49,490 nucleotides of DNA from Bacteroidota bacterium (GCA_039714315.1 JBDLJM010000008.1:1-49490), one strand, 5' to 3'; shown: positions 1-8,783, numbered from the stretch's first letter. Made by a program: numbers and translations. Notes: a model not told the origin generated them from the letters alone.

Positions 1-98
1 AGCAACCAGTAACCAGTAACCAGTAACCAGTAACCAGTAACCAGTAACCAGTAACCAGTAACCAGTAACCAGTAACCAGTAACCAGCAACCAGCAACC
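1..98. repeat. 7-bp tandem repeat array (14 units)
   Basis: Fourteen head-to-tail copies of a 7-bp unit AGTAACC fill the first 98 bases. The first and last two units carry AGCAACC instead. The array may begin upstream of the window. It lies downstream of the M48 protease gene, which reads leftward, so it is outside coding sequence. It could vary in copy number by slippage. Confidence 0.95.
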
Positions 99-102
99 CT
101 TG

Positions 103-122
103 CCCTGAGCGGAGTCGAAGGG
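103..122. repeat. Palindromic intergenic element CCCTGAGCGGAGTCGAAGGG
   Basis: A 20-bp imperfect palindrome with CCCT and AGGG ends sits between the 7-bp array and the stop codon of the M48 gene. Elements of this form are, from memory, frequent between genes in flavobacterial genomes. Here it may help end transcription of the M48 gene. Only one copy was seen in the window. Confidence 0.5.
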
Positions 123-134
123 AGCAACCTGCAA

Positions 135-1367
135 TTAATTTTTCCTAAGATTCTCTATCCTTTCCTTAATAGGAGGGTGGGAGTAGTTGGCAAATACATA
201 CCACGGATGTGGTGTAAGGTTAGAATATGAGTTTTTAGATAAGTTTTTCAACCCGTTTATAAGACCATCGCTAAGTCCGTATCCTTTTGCAAAATTATCG
301 GCCTGATATTCAAATTTTCGTGAAATAACATTCATAAAAATACCGATAAACTCAGAAATTGGAGAATATAGTATTCCAAAAGCAATTATGGCCAGATGAA
401 ACTTATTATCATTTCCTCCCAATGCTAAACTCAGTTCATTACTGTTTAAAAATAAAGATAATATAAAGAGCATTACCCCTGTTTGAACAACTCCCATAAG
501 CATATTAGCAATAGTGTGTTTATGCTTGTAGTGTCCTATTTCGTGTGCCAATACAGCTACTATTTCTTCTGTGCTCAGCTGCTTAATAAGTGTATCGTAA
601 AGAACAATGCGTTTTTTCTTTCCAAACCCTGCAAAATATGCATTGGCCTTGCTCGATCTTTTCGACCCGTCTATCACATATATATTATCTATTTCAAATC
701 CAGCTGTTTTTCCGAAATTATCAATTGCCTGCTTCAGCTCACCGTCTTCCAAAGGTGTTTGTTTATTGAAAATAGGTACTATTACTGTTGAGTAGAAGAA
801 GTTTAACCCCAGCGAAAATACACTGACAACTATCCATGTAATCCACCAAAAATCTTCTTGAATATAATTGTATATCCAAACAATAATACTCAATATCAGA
901 CCTCCTAAAACGGCTCCCAGTAATAATGATTTTAAAATATCAGTCCAAAAAGTAAGTTTATTGCTTTTATTAAAACCAAAACTATCTTCGATTGTAAAAG
1001 TTTGATAATAAGAAAAAGGTATAGAAATAATTGTACTCAAAATACCAACAATCGCAAAAAAAGCAAGTGTCTGTAATAATGGAGAAGTTGTGTATTGAGA
1101 AATATAAATATCCAGCTTTCCAAAACCGCCAATTATTAACACCAAAGAAGTTATGATAAAGCTGAATAATCCTGAGAGTTTCGAAAAATTATAATTAGCT
1201 ACTTTATAATCCTGCTGCTTTAGGTATTCTTCTTCGTTGTAAATATCATTTACCAGCGGATTGGGCTTTTTGTGAAACCATTTCGCATTTGAGAAGTCCA
1301 GAAAACTTTCGAAAATATATGATAGAATATATATTGCAATTATTGAGATATAAACAGTATGAACCAT
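135..1367 (-). CDS. M48 family zinc metalloprotease (Ste24/CAAX prenyl protease type)
   Basis: This 410-residue integral membrane protease belongs to peptidase family M48A. The HEIGH zinc-binding motif is at residues 275-279 and the likely third zinc ligand is the Glu in FEYQAD near residue 357. Hydrophobic segments flank the motif on both sides (about 1-20, 65-120, 145-200 and 290-350), as in Ste24. Bacterial members act in membrane protein quality control; prenylated substrates are not expected in bacteria. The gene is followed by the palindrome and 7-bp array at the window start. A TAATTTTG -7-like sequence on the minus strand lies at 1389-1396, just before the start codon. Family assignment is firm, physiological substrate unknown. 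Confidence 0.92.
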   Translation of the reverse strand: MVHTVYISIIAIYILSYIFESFLDFSNAKWFHKKPNPLVNDIYNEEEYLKQQDYKVANYNFSKLSGLFSFIITSLVLIIGGFGKLDIYISQYTTSPLLQTLAFFAIVGILSTIISIPFSYYQTFTIEDSFGFNKSNKLTFWTDILKSLLLGAVLGGLILSIIVWIYNYIQEDFWWITWIVVSVFSLGLNFFYSTVIVPIFNKQTPLEDGELKQAIDNFGKTAGFEIDNIYVIDGSKRSSKANAYFAGFGKKKRIVLYDTLIKQLSTEEIVAVLAHEIGHYKHKHTIANMLMGVVQTGVMLFILSLFLNSNELSLALGGNDNKFHLAIIAFGILYSPISEFIGIFMNVISRKFEYQADNFAKGYGLSDGLINGLKNLSKNSYSNLTPHPWYVFANYSHPPIKERIENLRKN

Positions 1368-1458
1368 TGTTTTATTTTAGATTTTGTGCAAAATTAACAA
1401 AATCATAATTAAAACCGAGGTCAAAATCATTCTATTAATTAGTGATAAGATTTAAATT

Positions 1459-2289
1459 TTACTTAGATAAAGTAAGCAGAGGTAATTTTGCCTCTTTTAC
1501 CAGACATTTAGTAATACTTTTTCTGAAAATATAATCAATTAAACTACGCGATTTCTTTATCATAACCAGGAGATCAGCATCATTGTTTTGGTAAGCTTTA
1601 TTTATTCCCTCTGCTATATCGTTTTCTAGTATATAATGATATTCGTAGTCTATACCTTTTAACTGATCTTTACATATATTAAAGAATTTATCAGCGTTGT
1701 CTCTTGTCTTTTTAAAGTTAGTATTGTCTGTTTGGATATTTACCAAAGTCAGTTTTGCTCCCAGATTTTTCGTCAACTCAAAAATGACAGGCAGGTTATC
1801 GTTTTCACATTTTAAATCGAAATCTGTGGCAAAAATGATATTTTTTATTCTTTTGAATTTTGCCTTTGGAGGAATAGCCATCACAGGATAATCAGTTTTA
1901 CTTATTACATCAAAAGCATTAGAGCCTAAAAATATATCTTTCAAGCCTGAAGCCCCTGTAGACCCCATTATGATTAATCCTATATCTCTTCTTTTTACCT
2001 CATACTTTACCCCGCTGTATATTGATCCGTGTAAATGCTTATATTCTATTTCAACTTCTTTGTCCAGTTCTTTTTCTCTGATAGCCCTCTGAAGACTAAA
2101 TAGTTCATCATCGGCTAAAGATTCCATTTTGTCAACAATTCTCATCATAGAACTTGACCCTGAAGCTGGTTTTTCAAAGGTGTTTAAAACCAATACTTTA
2201 CTTTTAAATACTTTAGCCACTTCAATAGCGTATTCTAAAGCATTAAATGCGGATTTTGAAAAATCGGTAGGTACGAGTATATATTCCAT
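1459..2289 (-). CDS. Universal stress protein, two tandem UspA domains
   Basis: The 276-residue protein has two Usp domains (about 1-141 and 147-276). The first carries the ATP-binding pattern G-2X-G-9X-G-(S/T), seen as G109, G112 and G122-S123. The second lacks that pattern (MIKKSRSL in its place), so it probably does not bind ATP in the same way. Such tandem Usp proteins are common in Bacteroidota and are thought to help survival under stress or energy limitation. The protein has no signal peptide and is expected in the cytoplasm. It reads in the same direction as its neighbours but is separated from both by about 85-90 bp, so it may be transcribed alone. Confidence 0.9.
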   Translation of the reverse strand: MEYILVPTDFSKSAFNALEYAIEVAKVFKSKVLVLNTFEKPASGSSSMMRIVDKMESLADDELFSLQRAIREKELDKEVEIEYKHLHGSIYSGVKYEVKRRDIGLIIMGSTGASGLKDIFLGSNAFDVISKTDYPVMAIPPKAKFKRIKNIIFATDFDLKCENDNLPVIFELTKNLGAKLTLVNIQTDNTNFKKTRDNADKFFNICKDQLKGIDYEYHYILENDIAEGINKAYQNNDADLLVMIKKSRSLIDYIFRKSITKCLVKEAKLPLLTLSK

Positions 2290-2373
2290 AATTTTAAGTG
2301 CTTAACATGTTTAAACGAACAAAATACCGAGGGCACTTTATAAAGTTACGGAATTGTTTTTTTATTTCCTTAC

Positions 2374-3267
2374 CTAATCCAGATTTTCTATAGTCAATTC
2401 GTTATTTCGAAAACCTATACTTATTTTCTGTTTTAATGCTTCCTTTTTTTCGAAAAACCAGTTTACGGCAACAATACTTAAAGCCAGAAGTACTGTAGTT
2501 ATAACTGAACCTTCAAAACCAAATATACCTCCTGTGATTAAATCGTTATTGCTGATATTCTGCGAAATAAATGAATTAATATCATGTCCGCTAACTTCAA
2601 AACCTAATATTGGTCCCTGGAAAAAGTTCCATGAAAAGTGAAATGCAAGAGGAAACCAAAGGTTTTTACTGTGTATATATGAACTTCCCAGCAATAGTCC
2701 GGCCAAAACAATATTTATAAAAGAAACAGTACTTATTCCCGGATTCATAAGGTGTAATGCCGAAAATATTAATGAAGACAATAATAATGCAAAATATTTA
2801 TTGGAAACACTCATCAAAGAATTTAACAGATATCCACGAACAAGAACTTCTTCATGTAATGAAACCAGTATAAAAAACACAGTGTACCCCAATAACCATT
2901 CAGGTTTAAACTCGATCGAAGTAACTTCTGTGTTTCCTGATACGATCAGGATGAAAAATCCAATAAACAATAGAAATATACCTAATGAAAATCCTAGAAA
3001 AAAGTCAAACATCCTGTCCTTTATAGAAAAACCCATTGAGAAAAAGTCTTTCTTGTCGATAAATTTTCTGTAAATACCAATCAGAATAAATGCTGAAATC
3101 ATACTAACGGTTAAATATACAATAGAGTTAACCGGAATTTGTTCGTTGGTATTGTATGGGTAAAACAGATTTAATAATTTCTGTGAACCAAATTCTGTAG
3201 CAAGAATAGAAGGGATTAATATTAATACAAGTACAAGGATGTATAAAATCGGATGCTTTTTTTTCAT
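2374..3267 (-). CDS. CPBP family intramembrane glutamic endopeptidase
   Basis: This 297-residue membrane protein has the three CPBP (CAAX amino-terminal protease / Abi) motifs. They are EEVLVRG at 139-145 (catalytic Glu pair and Arg), FSALH at 168-172, and HFSWN at 210-214. It has about eight hydrophobic segments. The family includes Rce1 and bacterial proteins linked to immunity or peptide processing; the substrate here is unknown. It starts 4 bp after the trmD stop and is almost certainly co-transcribed with trmD. Confidence 0.9.
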   Translation of the reverse strand: MKKKHPILYILVLVLILIPSILATEFGSQKLLNLFYPYNTNEQIPVNSIVYLTVSMISAFILIGIYRKFIDKKDFFSMGFSIKDRMFDFFLGFSLGIFLLFIGFFILIVSGNTEVTSIEFKPEWLLGYTVFFILVSLHEEVLVRGYLLNSLMSVSNKYFALLLSSLIFSALHLMNPGISTVSFINIVLAGLLLGSSYIHSKNLWFPLAFHFSWNFFQGPILGFEVSGHDINSFISQNISNNDLITGGIFGFEGSVITTVLLALSIVAVNWFFEKKEALKQKISIGFRNNELTIENLD

Positions 3268-3271
3268 TATT

Positions 3272-3952
3272 TTAATGATCGTTTAATAAATCAGGCCTTC
3301 TGTCTTTTGTTCTTTTTATGGCTTCTTCATGACGCCAGTCTTCAATATTATCGTGATGTCCGCTCATTAATATTTCAGGAACCTTCCTTCCCCTGAAGTC
3401 GGCCGGCCGTGTATATACCGGTGGGGCCAGCAGTTTATCCTGAAAAGAATCGGATAGGGCAGAAGTTTCATCCCCCAATACCCCCGGAATTAGTCTGATA
3501 ATTGAATCTGCAATAATTGCTGCGGGCATTTCTCCACCCGAAAGCACAAAATCGCCAATAGAAATCTCTTTTGTAACGTAAAGATCTCTTACCCTTTGAT
3601 CAACACCTTTATAATGTCCTGCCAATATTATTAAATTTTCCTTTAGAGAAAGCGTATTTGCTTCTTGCTGATTGTATGTTTTACCGTCGGGAGTAACGTA
3701 AATAATTTCTTCGTAAGCCCTTTCAGACTGAAGCTTATCAATACATTTAGATATTGGTTCTATCATCATAACCATTCCTGCACCTCCTCCAAACTGATAA
3801 TCGTCAATTTGTCTATACTTGTTTGTAGAGTAGTCTCTAAGATCGTGTATTACAATTTCTACAAAACCTTTGTCTATAGCTCTTTTTACAATAGAAGCAC
3901 TCATTGGTCCATCAAATAAGCTTGGAACGGCTGTTATAATGTCAATTCTCAT
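3272..3952 (-). CDS. trmD: tRNA (guanine-N1-)-methyltransferase TrmD
   Basis: TrmD methylates G37 of tRNAs with a G at position 36, using S-adenosylmethionine, which prevents +1 frameshifting. The 226-residue length is typical. The trefoil-knot SAM-binding segments are clear: [12 protein letters not shown], then [13 protein letters not shown]. The start [13 protein letters not shown] matches the family. A minus-strand -7 box (CAAATATA on the plus strand, 3969-3976) lies 17 bp before the start codon, so the leader is very short. CPBP protease follows in the same operon. Cytoplasmic and essential in most bacteria. Confidence 0.97.
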   Translation of the reverse strand: MRIDIITAVPSLFDGPMSASIVKRAIDKGFVEIVIHDLRDYSTNKYRQIDDYQFGGGAGMVMMIEPISKCIDKLQSERAYEEIIYVTPDGKTYNQQEANTLSLKENLIILAGHYKGVDQRVRDLYVTKEISIGDFVLSGGEMPAAIIADSIIRLIPGVLGDETSALSDSFQDKLLAPPVYTRPADFRGRKVPEILMSGHHDNIEDWRHEEAIKRTKDRRPDLLNDH

Positions 3953-3968
3953 TATAGAATGTTTTTTG

Positions 3969-3976
3969 CAAATATA
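3969..3976 (-). promoter_or_regulatory. -7 box of trmD promoter (TATATTTG)
   Basis: The minus strand reads TATATTTG, an exact match to the Bacteroidota -7 consensus TAnnTTTG. It sits between the tRNA terminator and the trmD start codon. No convincing -33 TTG was assigned because the terminator occupies that position. Confidence 0.6.
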
Positions 3977-3982
3977 TTAAAC

Positions 3983-4024
3983 AAAAAAAATCCTCAAAAA
4001 CAATGTTAATGAGGATTTTTGTTT
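3983..4024 (-). terminator. Terminator after the tRNA-Met pair
   Basis: A hairpin with stem AATCCTC / GAGGATT is flanked by A- and T-runs on both sides. It can end the leftward tRNA transcript and separates it from the trmD promoter. Confidence 0.8.
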
Positions 4025-4026
4025 AG

Positions 4027-4100
4027 TAGCGAGAGTGAGACTTGAACTCACGGCCTCCGGGTTATGAATCCGACGCTCTAACCAGCTGAGCTACCTCGCC
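4027..4100 (-). tRNA. tRNA-Met (CAT)
   Basis: A 74-nt tRNA on the minus strand begins GGCGAGGTAGCTCAG and has anticodon CAT at plus-strand 4064-4066 within the loop TTCATAA. The acceptor stem closes with G-U pairs at both ends and the discriminator is A. The 3' CCA is not encoded. It is identical in sequence to the second copy at 4181-4254. It looks like an elongator tRNA-Met; a lysidine-modified tRNA-Ile2 with the same anticodon is less likely but not excluded. Confidence 0.95.
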
Positions 4101-4122
4101 TAAATATGATTGATGTTAAAGT

Positions 4123-4150
4123 GTTTGTTGTTCGAGGTTCAACGACAAAC
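4123..4150. repeat. Hairpin between the two tRNA-Met genes
   Basis: A 10-bp inverted repeat (GTTTGTTGTT at 4123-4132, AACGACAAAC at 4141-4150, one G-U pair) has an 8-nt loop. It fills the middle of the 80-bp spacer between the tRNAs. It has no U-run, so it is more likely a processing or spacing element in a shared precursor than a terminator. Confidence 0.55.
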
Positions 4151-4180
4151 ATCAAACCTAATAACTTCAAACAATAAATG

Positions 4181-4254
4181 TAGCGAGAGTGAGACTTGAA
4201 CTCACGGCCTCCGGGTTATGAATCCGACGCTCTAACCAGCTGAGCTACCTCGCC
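4181..4254 (-). tRNA. tRNA-Met (CAT), second identical copy
   Basis: The sequence is identical over 74 nt to the tRNA at 4027-4100, with anticodon CAT at plus-strand 4218-4220. It lies first in the leftward transcript, directly below a strong-looking promoter, with an 80-nt spacer to the next copy. The pair probably arose by tandem duplication and is processed from one precursor. Confidence 0.95.
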
Positions 4255-4272
4255 TTTTTGCTTTTGCGGGTG

Positions 4273-4303
4273 CAAATATATAAACAATATCTGTTGCTGC
4301 AAA
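4273..4303 (-). promoter_or_regulatory. Promoter of the tRNA-Met operon
   Basis: On the minus strand a TTTG -33 element (plus CAAA, 4300-4303), a 19-bp spacer and an exact TATATTTG -7 box (plus CAAATATA, 4273-4280) precede the tRNA by about 18 bp. This fits the Bacteroidota housekeeping promoter consensus. Confidence 0.8.
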
Positions 4304-4505
4304 TAAATTTTACACAAAAAATATATATTTTTCTGGTGTTTATTTTTCACTAAAAACATAGGTATTATAACACTTTGTGTAATAATTCGATAGGTAAAAG
4401 TAATTATGTTTGTTTTCTTTTTATAAAGAATTATTTTTCATTTAAATTTTGATTACATATATTGCGGTCAGAGAAAAAACTATTGAAAAAAATACTTAAC
4501 TTAAT

Positions 4506-4886
4506 ATGAGTGATACTAAGTTCCAAATAGAGTTTGTGATTAACTCTTCCCCAAGTTTGTTATATAACTATATATCAACTCCAAGTGGTCTTGCCGAGTG
4601 GTTTGCTGATAATGTTAATTCCAGATCAGACAAATATAGCTTTATTTGGGAAGGATCAGAAGAAATAGCATTCCTTATAGCTAAAAAACAAGATCGTTTA
4701 GTACGTTTTCGTTGGGATGAAAGAGATAATGATACATTTTGGGAAATGAAGATTCAGGTTGACGAGCTAACGAAGGATGTTTCGTTAATAGTAACTGATT
4801 TTGCCGAAGATGAAGATGAAGTAGAAGAGTCAAAAATGTTTTGGGATAACCAGATTGGTGAATTAAAGCATGTTATAGGTTCATAA
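4506..4886 (+). CDS. START-like / SRPBCC domain protein
   Basis: The 126-residue protein resembles the AHSA1/START-like fold: an N-terminal strand FQIEFVINSS, a helix, the phrase TPSGLAEWFADNV typical of AHSA1 relatives, and a C-terminal helix. Small acidic proteins of this kind are widespread in Bacteroidota. The fold forms a hydrophobic ligand pocket, but no ligand is known for this one. It is probably cytoplasmic, as no signal is seen. It is divergent from the tRNA operon and may lead the following PAP2/GT39 genes, though a 52-bp gap allows a separate promoter. Confidence 0.75.
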   Translation: MSDTKFQIEFVINSSPSLLYNYISTPSGLAEWFADNVNSRSDKYSFIWEGSEEIAFLIAKKQDRLVRFRWDERDNDTFWEMKIQVDELTKDVSLIVTDFAEDEDEVEESKMFWDNQIGELKHVIGS

Positions 4887-4938
4887 TAATATGTTTAATT
4901 AGATATTAATTGGTCTATATTTGCACAAAAAATTCACT

Positions 4939-5601
4939 ATGACGATTAAGCAGATTTTAGACAATAATAAAATATTTGTAATGCCGTTCCTGATTTTTAT
5001 TTTGGGAGGGGCATTTTTTTTGGCTATTTATCCCCTTGAAGAGGGGCATTTGTTATTAAACAAATACCATAATGATTTTTTTGATTCATTTTTTAAATAT
5101 GCCACTTACCTGGGAGATGGAATAGTGTTTGGTATTGCTATAGTACTGGGGCTTTTTATCAGGTATAGAATTTCGTTATATGCTGCAATTACCGGTTTAC
5201 TTACTCTGTTTTTGATAAGCTATATAAGTAAGGAGTTGTTATTTCATGATTATCCGCGTCCTGCCAATGTCTTCCGAAATTTAGATATTCAATTACACTA
5301 TGTAAAAGGAGTAAAGATGCACATGATTTCTTCTTTCCCTTCAGGACATACTACAACTGCTTTTGCTTTATATACTTTATTGGCCTTATTTTGTAAACGT
5401 AATGTTGCTAAATTAAGTTTGTTCTTTCTGGCTGTAATTGCTGGTTTGTCAAGAGTGTATTTAAGTCAACACTTTGTTAAAGATATTGAAGCCGGTGCAA
5501 TTGTAGGTTTTATTACGGCATTGTTAGTTTATTATTATATGAATAAAAAAACCGGAAAAAATAAAAAGCTGGATAAGTCATTGCTAAATCCGGTGAATTA
5601 A
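4939..5601 (+). CDS. PAP2 superfamily membrane phosphatase
   Basis: The ATG at 4939 (MTIKQILDNN) is preferred over the upstream TTG at 4921, giving 220 residues. About six hydrophobic segments are visible. The phosphatase motifs are present: a YPRP segment, FPSGHTT, and SRVYLSQHFVKD with the catalytic His. PAP2 enzymes of this size dephosphorylate undecaprenyl pyrophosphate or lipid phosphates at the outer face of the inner membrane. The next gene, a GT39-type transferase that uses undecaprenyl-phosphate sugars, begins 2 bp later. The pair therefore probably works on lipid-linked sugars, recycling the carrier or preparing an acceptor such as lipid A. Confidence 0.85.
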   Translation: MTIKQILDNNKIFVMPFLIFILGGAFFLAIYPLEEGHLLLNKYHNDFFDSFFKYATYLGDGIVFGIAIVLGLFIRYRISLYAAITGLLTLFLISYISKELLFHDYPRPANVFRNLDIQLHYVKGVKMHMISSFPSGHTTTAFALYTLLALFCKRNVAKLSLFFLAVIAGLSRVYLSQHFVKDIEAGAIVGFITALLVYYYMNKKTGKNKKLDKSLLNPVN

Positions 5602-5603
5602 AG

Positions 5604-7241
5604 ATGTTAAGCAAAGATAATAGAATACGTTTGGGGATAATAATTGTATCTCTCTTGCTTTTTACTCCATATTTGGGGCAGGTTCATCTCTTCGACTGGG
5701 ATGAAATTAATTTTGCTGAGGCTACTCGCGAAATGCTCATTACCGGCAACTATTCTATTGTTCAAATCGACTATCAGCCATTTTTCGAAAAACCTCCTTT
5801 ATTCTTTTGGATACAGGCTGTTTCGATGCATATTTTTGGTATTAATGAGTTTGCAGCAAGGTTTCCTAATGCACTGGTCGGTGTTTTTTCACTTCTTCTA
5901 ATCTTCAATATAGGAAAGAAATATTACGATTCAAGGTTTGCTTTAATATGGGTATTAAGCTATGCCGGATCAATATTACCATTTTTTTATTTCAAATCAG
6001 GAGTAATTGATCCATGGTTTAATTTCTTTATTTTTTCAGGTCTTTATTATGCTGTTAAATATCTGGATGAGAGTGCTTACCGAAATAAATGGAACCTTGT
6101 TATATCAGGCGCAGCAATTGGCTTGGGGATTCTTACGAAAGGTCCGGTGGCTTTGATGATTTTGCTGCTGACACTTGGAGTTTATTTCCTGATTAAAATG
6201 TTTAAAGGCTTTCCTTCAATCCTCGATTTTTTGATATTCTTTGGTGTTATGTTCATTTTTGGAGGATCGTGGTTTATAGTTGAATTCTTTAGAGGGAATG
6301 AAAAGGTAATATATGAATTTGTACACGTACAAATTGAACTTCTTTCTAAGAATGTAGCAGATCATGAAGAGCCTTGGTATTATCATTCAATAGTATTATT
6401 GATAGGTGTTTTTCCAGCTTCCATTTTGGCATTGAAATCACTCGGAAGAAATGAGGCGGATAATTTAAGGCAAAAGCACTTAAGCTTATTTATGAAAATA
6501 TTGTTTTGGGTGGTTCTGGCAGTTTTTTCAATGGTGAAAACCAAAATTGTTCACTATTCATCGATGGCATACTTTCCTTTAACTTTTCTGGCTGCTCATA
6601 CTATTTTCTATTTAATGAGCGAAAGGATAAGATGGAGCAGGTGGATGTCCTTGATATTGGGTAGTGTCGGATTGTTTTGGAGTTTATTAATGATATTCCT
6701 TCCAGTTATTGGTATTAATATCGATAAGCTGAAGAATTCAGCATTGATTAGCGATGAATTTGCGAAAGCTAATATGGATGCTGTTGTAAACTGGACCGGA
6801 TATGAAGGTGTTATTGGAGTATTCCTCTTAAGTGGTGTACTGTTTTCACTTTTTAATAAATCATATAATTCAGGAGTAAGGATGATAGCATTAAACGTGA
6901 CCGTTATAATTACAATGTTTTTGTTTACTTCGGTCAACATTCCCAAGGTAGAAGAGTATTCTCAGGGTGCAGCTATTGAGTTTTTTAAAAAATTTAAAGA
7001 CGATTCTGCATATGTTGCTCCTGTGATGTATAAATCGTATGCTCACTTGTTTTATACAGAGAAAAAAGCTCAAAAAAATCCTAATCACAATAACGTAAGC
7101 TGGCTGTTGAATGGAGAAATAGATAAACCGGCATATTTTGTGTCGAGAATTACACAAAAAGATAAAGTATTAATCAAATACTCAAATCTCAAAATTATCG
7201 GAGAGAAAAATGGTTTTGTTTTTTATAAAAGAGTTAGGTAG
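5604..7241 (+). CDS. GT39/ArnT-like membrane glycosyltransferase
   Basis: The 545-residue GT-C fold protein has a large N-terminal set of membrane helices and a C-terminal soluble part from about residue 460. The catalytic Asp-Glu pair is in the first extracytoplasmic loop (FDWDEINFAEATREM), and FEKPPLFFW matches the PMT_2/ArnT signature. Relatives transfer a sugar from a polyprenyl-phosphate donor to lipid A, protein or glycan outside the inner membrane. It follows the PAP2 gene by 2 bp and precedes the sugar-phosphate transferase by 7 bp, so the three are one operon. The acceptor and sugar cannot be told from sequence. Confidence 0.85.
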   Translation: MLSKDNRIRLGIIIVSLLLFTPYLGQVHLFDWDEINFAEATREMLITGNYSIVQIDYQPFFEKPPLFFWIQAVSMHIFGINEFAARFPNALVGVFSLLLIFNIGKKYYDSRFALIWVLSYAGSILPFFYFKSGVIDPWFNFFIFSGLYYAVKYLDESAYRNKWNLVISGAAIGLGILTKGPVALMILLLTLGVYFLIKMFKGFPSILDFLIFFGVMFIFGGSWFIVEFFRGNEKVIYEFVHVQIELLSKNVADHEEPWYYHSIVLLIGVFPASILALKSLGRNEADNLRQKHLSLFMKILFWVVLAVFSMVKTKIVHYSSMAYFPLTFLAAHTIFYLMSERIRWSRWMSLILGSVGLFWSLLMIFLPVIGINIDKLKNSALISDEFAKANMDAVVNWTGYEGVIGVFLLSGVLFSLFNKSYNSGVRMIALNVTVIITMFLFTSVNIPKVEEYSQGAAIEFFKKFKDDSAYVAPVMYKSYAHLFYTEKKAQKNPNHNNVSWLLNGEIDKPAYFVSRITQKDKVLIKYSNLKIIGEKNGFVFYKRVR

Positions 7242-7248
7242 CAGTTTT

Positions 7249-7827
7249 ATGGAGAGAATGATTAAAAGAATATTCGACTACCTCACAGCGTTAATTTTGT
7301 TGCTGTTTGTATTTCCTGTGCTTATAGTTCTAATTATTGTGGCAACAGTATCTACAGGGAAATTTGGTATTTTTTCGCAGTTGAGGGTAGGTAAACACGG
7401 ACGTCTTTTCAATATATATAAAATTAGGTCGATGGTTGTTCAAAGAGGAGATGTAATCACCGCCGAAAACGACCCCCGAATAACGAATTTTGGACATTTT
7501 ATCAGAAAAACAAAGCTTGATGAGTTAACCCAGTTAATAAATATATTAAAGGGTGATATGTCTTTTGTTGGTCCGAGGCCTGATGTTCCGGGTTATGCCG
7601 ATCAGCTTAAAGGTAAAGATGAAATTATATTATCTGTAAAGCCCGGAATTACCGGACCGGCTACTTTAATATTTCGCGATGAAGAACATTTACTTATGCT
7701 TCAGGAGGATAAAAAGAAGTATAACGATGAAATTATCTGGCCCGAAAAAGTAAGGGTAAACAGAGAGTATTTAGAGAATTGGTCGCTGGTAAATGATATA
7801 GAAATTCTTTTGAAAACATTTATTTGA
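7249..7827 (+). CDS. Bacterial sugar transferase (polyprenyl-phosphate phosphoglycosyl transferase)
   Basis: I chose the ATG at 7249 (MERMIKRIFD), 7 bp after the preceding stop, because the frame upstream overlaps the GT39 gene. The resulting 192-residue protein has the small monotopic form of PglC. It has one N-terminal membrane segment (about 10-35), the conserved QLRVGKHGRLFNIYKIRSM, RKTKLDELTQLINILKGDMS with the catalytic Asp-Glu, and FVGPRP. Such enzymes move a sugar-1-phosphate from UDP-sugar to undecaprenyl phosphate at the cytoplasmic face. It would supply the lipid-linked sugar used by the GT39 partner. Confidence 0.9.
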   Translation: MERMIKRIFDYLTALILLLFVFPVLIVLIIVATVSTGKFGIFSQLRVGKHGRLFNIYKIRSMVVQRGDVITAENDPRITNFGHFIRKTKLDELTQLINILKGDMSFVGPRPDVPGYADQLKGKDEIILSVKPGITGPATLIFRDEEHLLMLQEDKKKYNDEIIWPEKVRVNREYLENWSLVNDIEILLKTFI

Positions 7828-8030
7828 TTATAAAATAAAGTAGGAAGCTATGATTTATAAAACTGGTGTTAACCAGTTATGAAATTGCATGGTTAGTGAC
7901 TCGATTATTGTTGTATATATAATTGACATGAAGTAAGTAATTTTTGCCTGTCATCTATAAATACCTGCAATATTTGATGTTCCAAACGATAACTTAAAGC
8001 AATGATTTAAGCTATGTGATTACTTGTACT

Positions 8031-8783
8031 TCAAAAATCATATGCAAAATAAACCCCGTATTTATCTCCTTTTATCTGTGGTATTAGGCTGATATTTTCC
8101 TTGTTCTTAAAGGGGTTAAAACTTTTAAGAGGCTCAAAATAATACACTAGATTAGTCACTAATATTCCAATTCCTGCTCCGACCAAAACATCAGAGAACC
8201 AGTGTTTGTTATTAATCATTCTGAAAACACCCGTTGTTGTGGCAAAAGCATATCCGCTATATGCCAAAAGGGGAGATGTACTGCTAAATTCATTGTACAG
8301 AACAGTTGCATTGGTAAAGGCAAATGACGTATGTCCCGAAGGAAATGAATTATCGGCAGACCCATTTGGTCTTACTTTTGAAATAGAGTGTTTTAAGCCA
8401 TGTGTAATAGCTGCTGTAATTGTATTTGAAATCAGAAGGTATTTAGTTTGATCGAACCAGTGATTTTTGGCTTCGATTTTTAAAGCATCAGCAAGGTACA
8501 ATTCTACTATTGGTATGTACTGGGTTACATCATCAATATGGTATTCGAATTCATTACCAACTTTATTTCTCAATTTTGTTTGAAGGTTTTTCTCAAAATG
8601 GCTATTATTTATAAGTAATCCTGCTCCGATAAGAGTTGTTGGTAATATGCTTTTCTTTAAAAGGTTACCGGACAAAATACTGTCTTTTTTATATTTATAT
8701 TGTGCATTTACATCAAACACGGTTGTAATTAACAGTATGAGAACAAGGAATCCTGAAGTTTTAATTTGTATAAATTTTGTCAT
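8031..8783 (-). CDS. Exported PAP2-family phosphatase
   Basis: The frame is open to 8903, but the Met at 8783 (MTKFIQIKT) is followed at once by a good signal peptide ending VFDVNAQ, so I start there (250 residues). PAP2 motifs are KHSISKVRPNG, FPSGHTS and NNKHWFSDVLVG. It ends with a short beta-like tail, YGVYFAYDF, that resembles an outer-membrane strand. It probably acts in the periplasm or outer membrane on lipid phosphates. It has no close relation in sequence to the PAP2 protein at 4939 beyond the motifs. Confidence 0.85.
   Translation of the reverse strand: MTKFIQIKTSGFLVLILLITTVFDVNAQYKYKKDSILSGNLLKKSILPTTLIGAGLLINNSHFEKNLQTKLRNKVGNEFEYHIDDVTQYIPIVELYLADALKIEAKNHWFDQTKYLLISNTITAAITHGLKHSISKVRPNGSADNSFPSGHTSFAFTNATVLYNEFSSTSPLLAYSGYAFATTTGVFRMINNKHWFSDVLVGAGIGILVTNLVYYFEPLKSFNPFKNKENISLIPQIKGDKYGVYFAYDF

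Noticed and set aside
483-795. Rightward frames opposite the M48 gene
   Set aside because: They are antisense shadows of a well-supported protease gene and show no known protein features.
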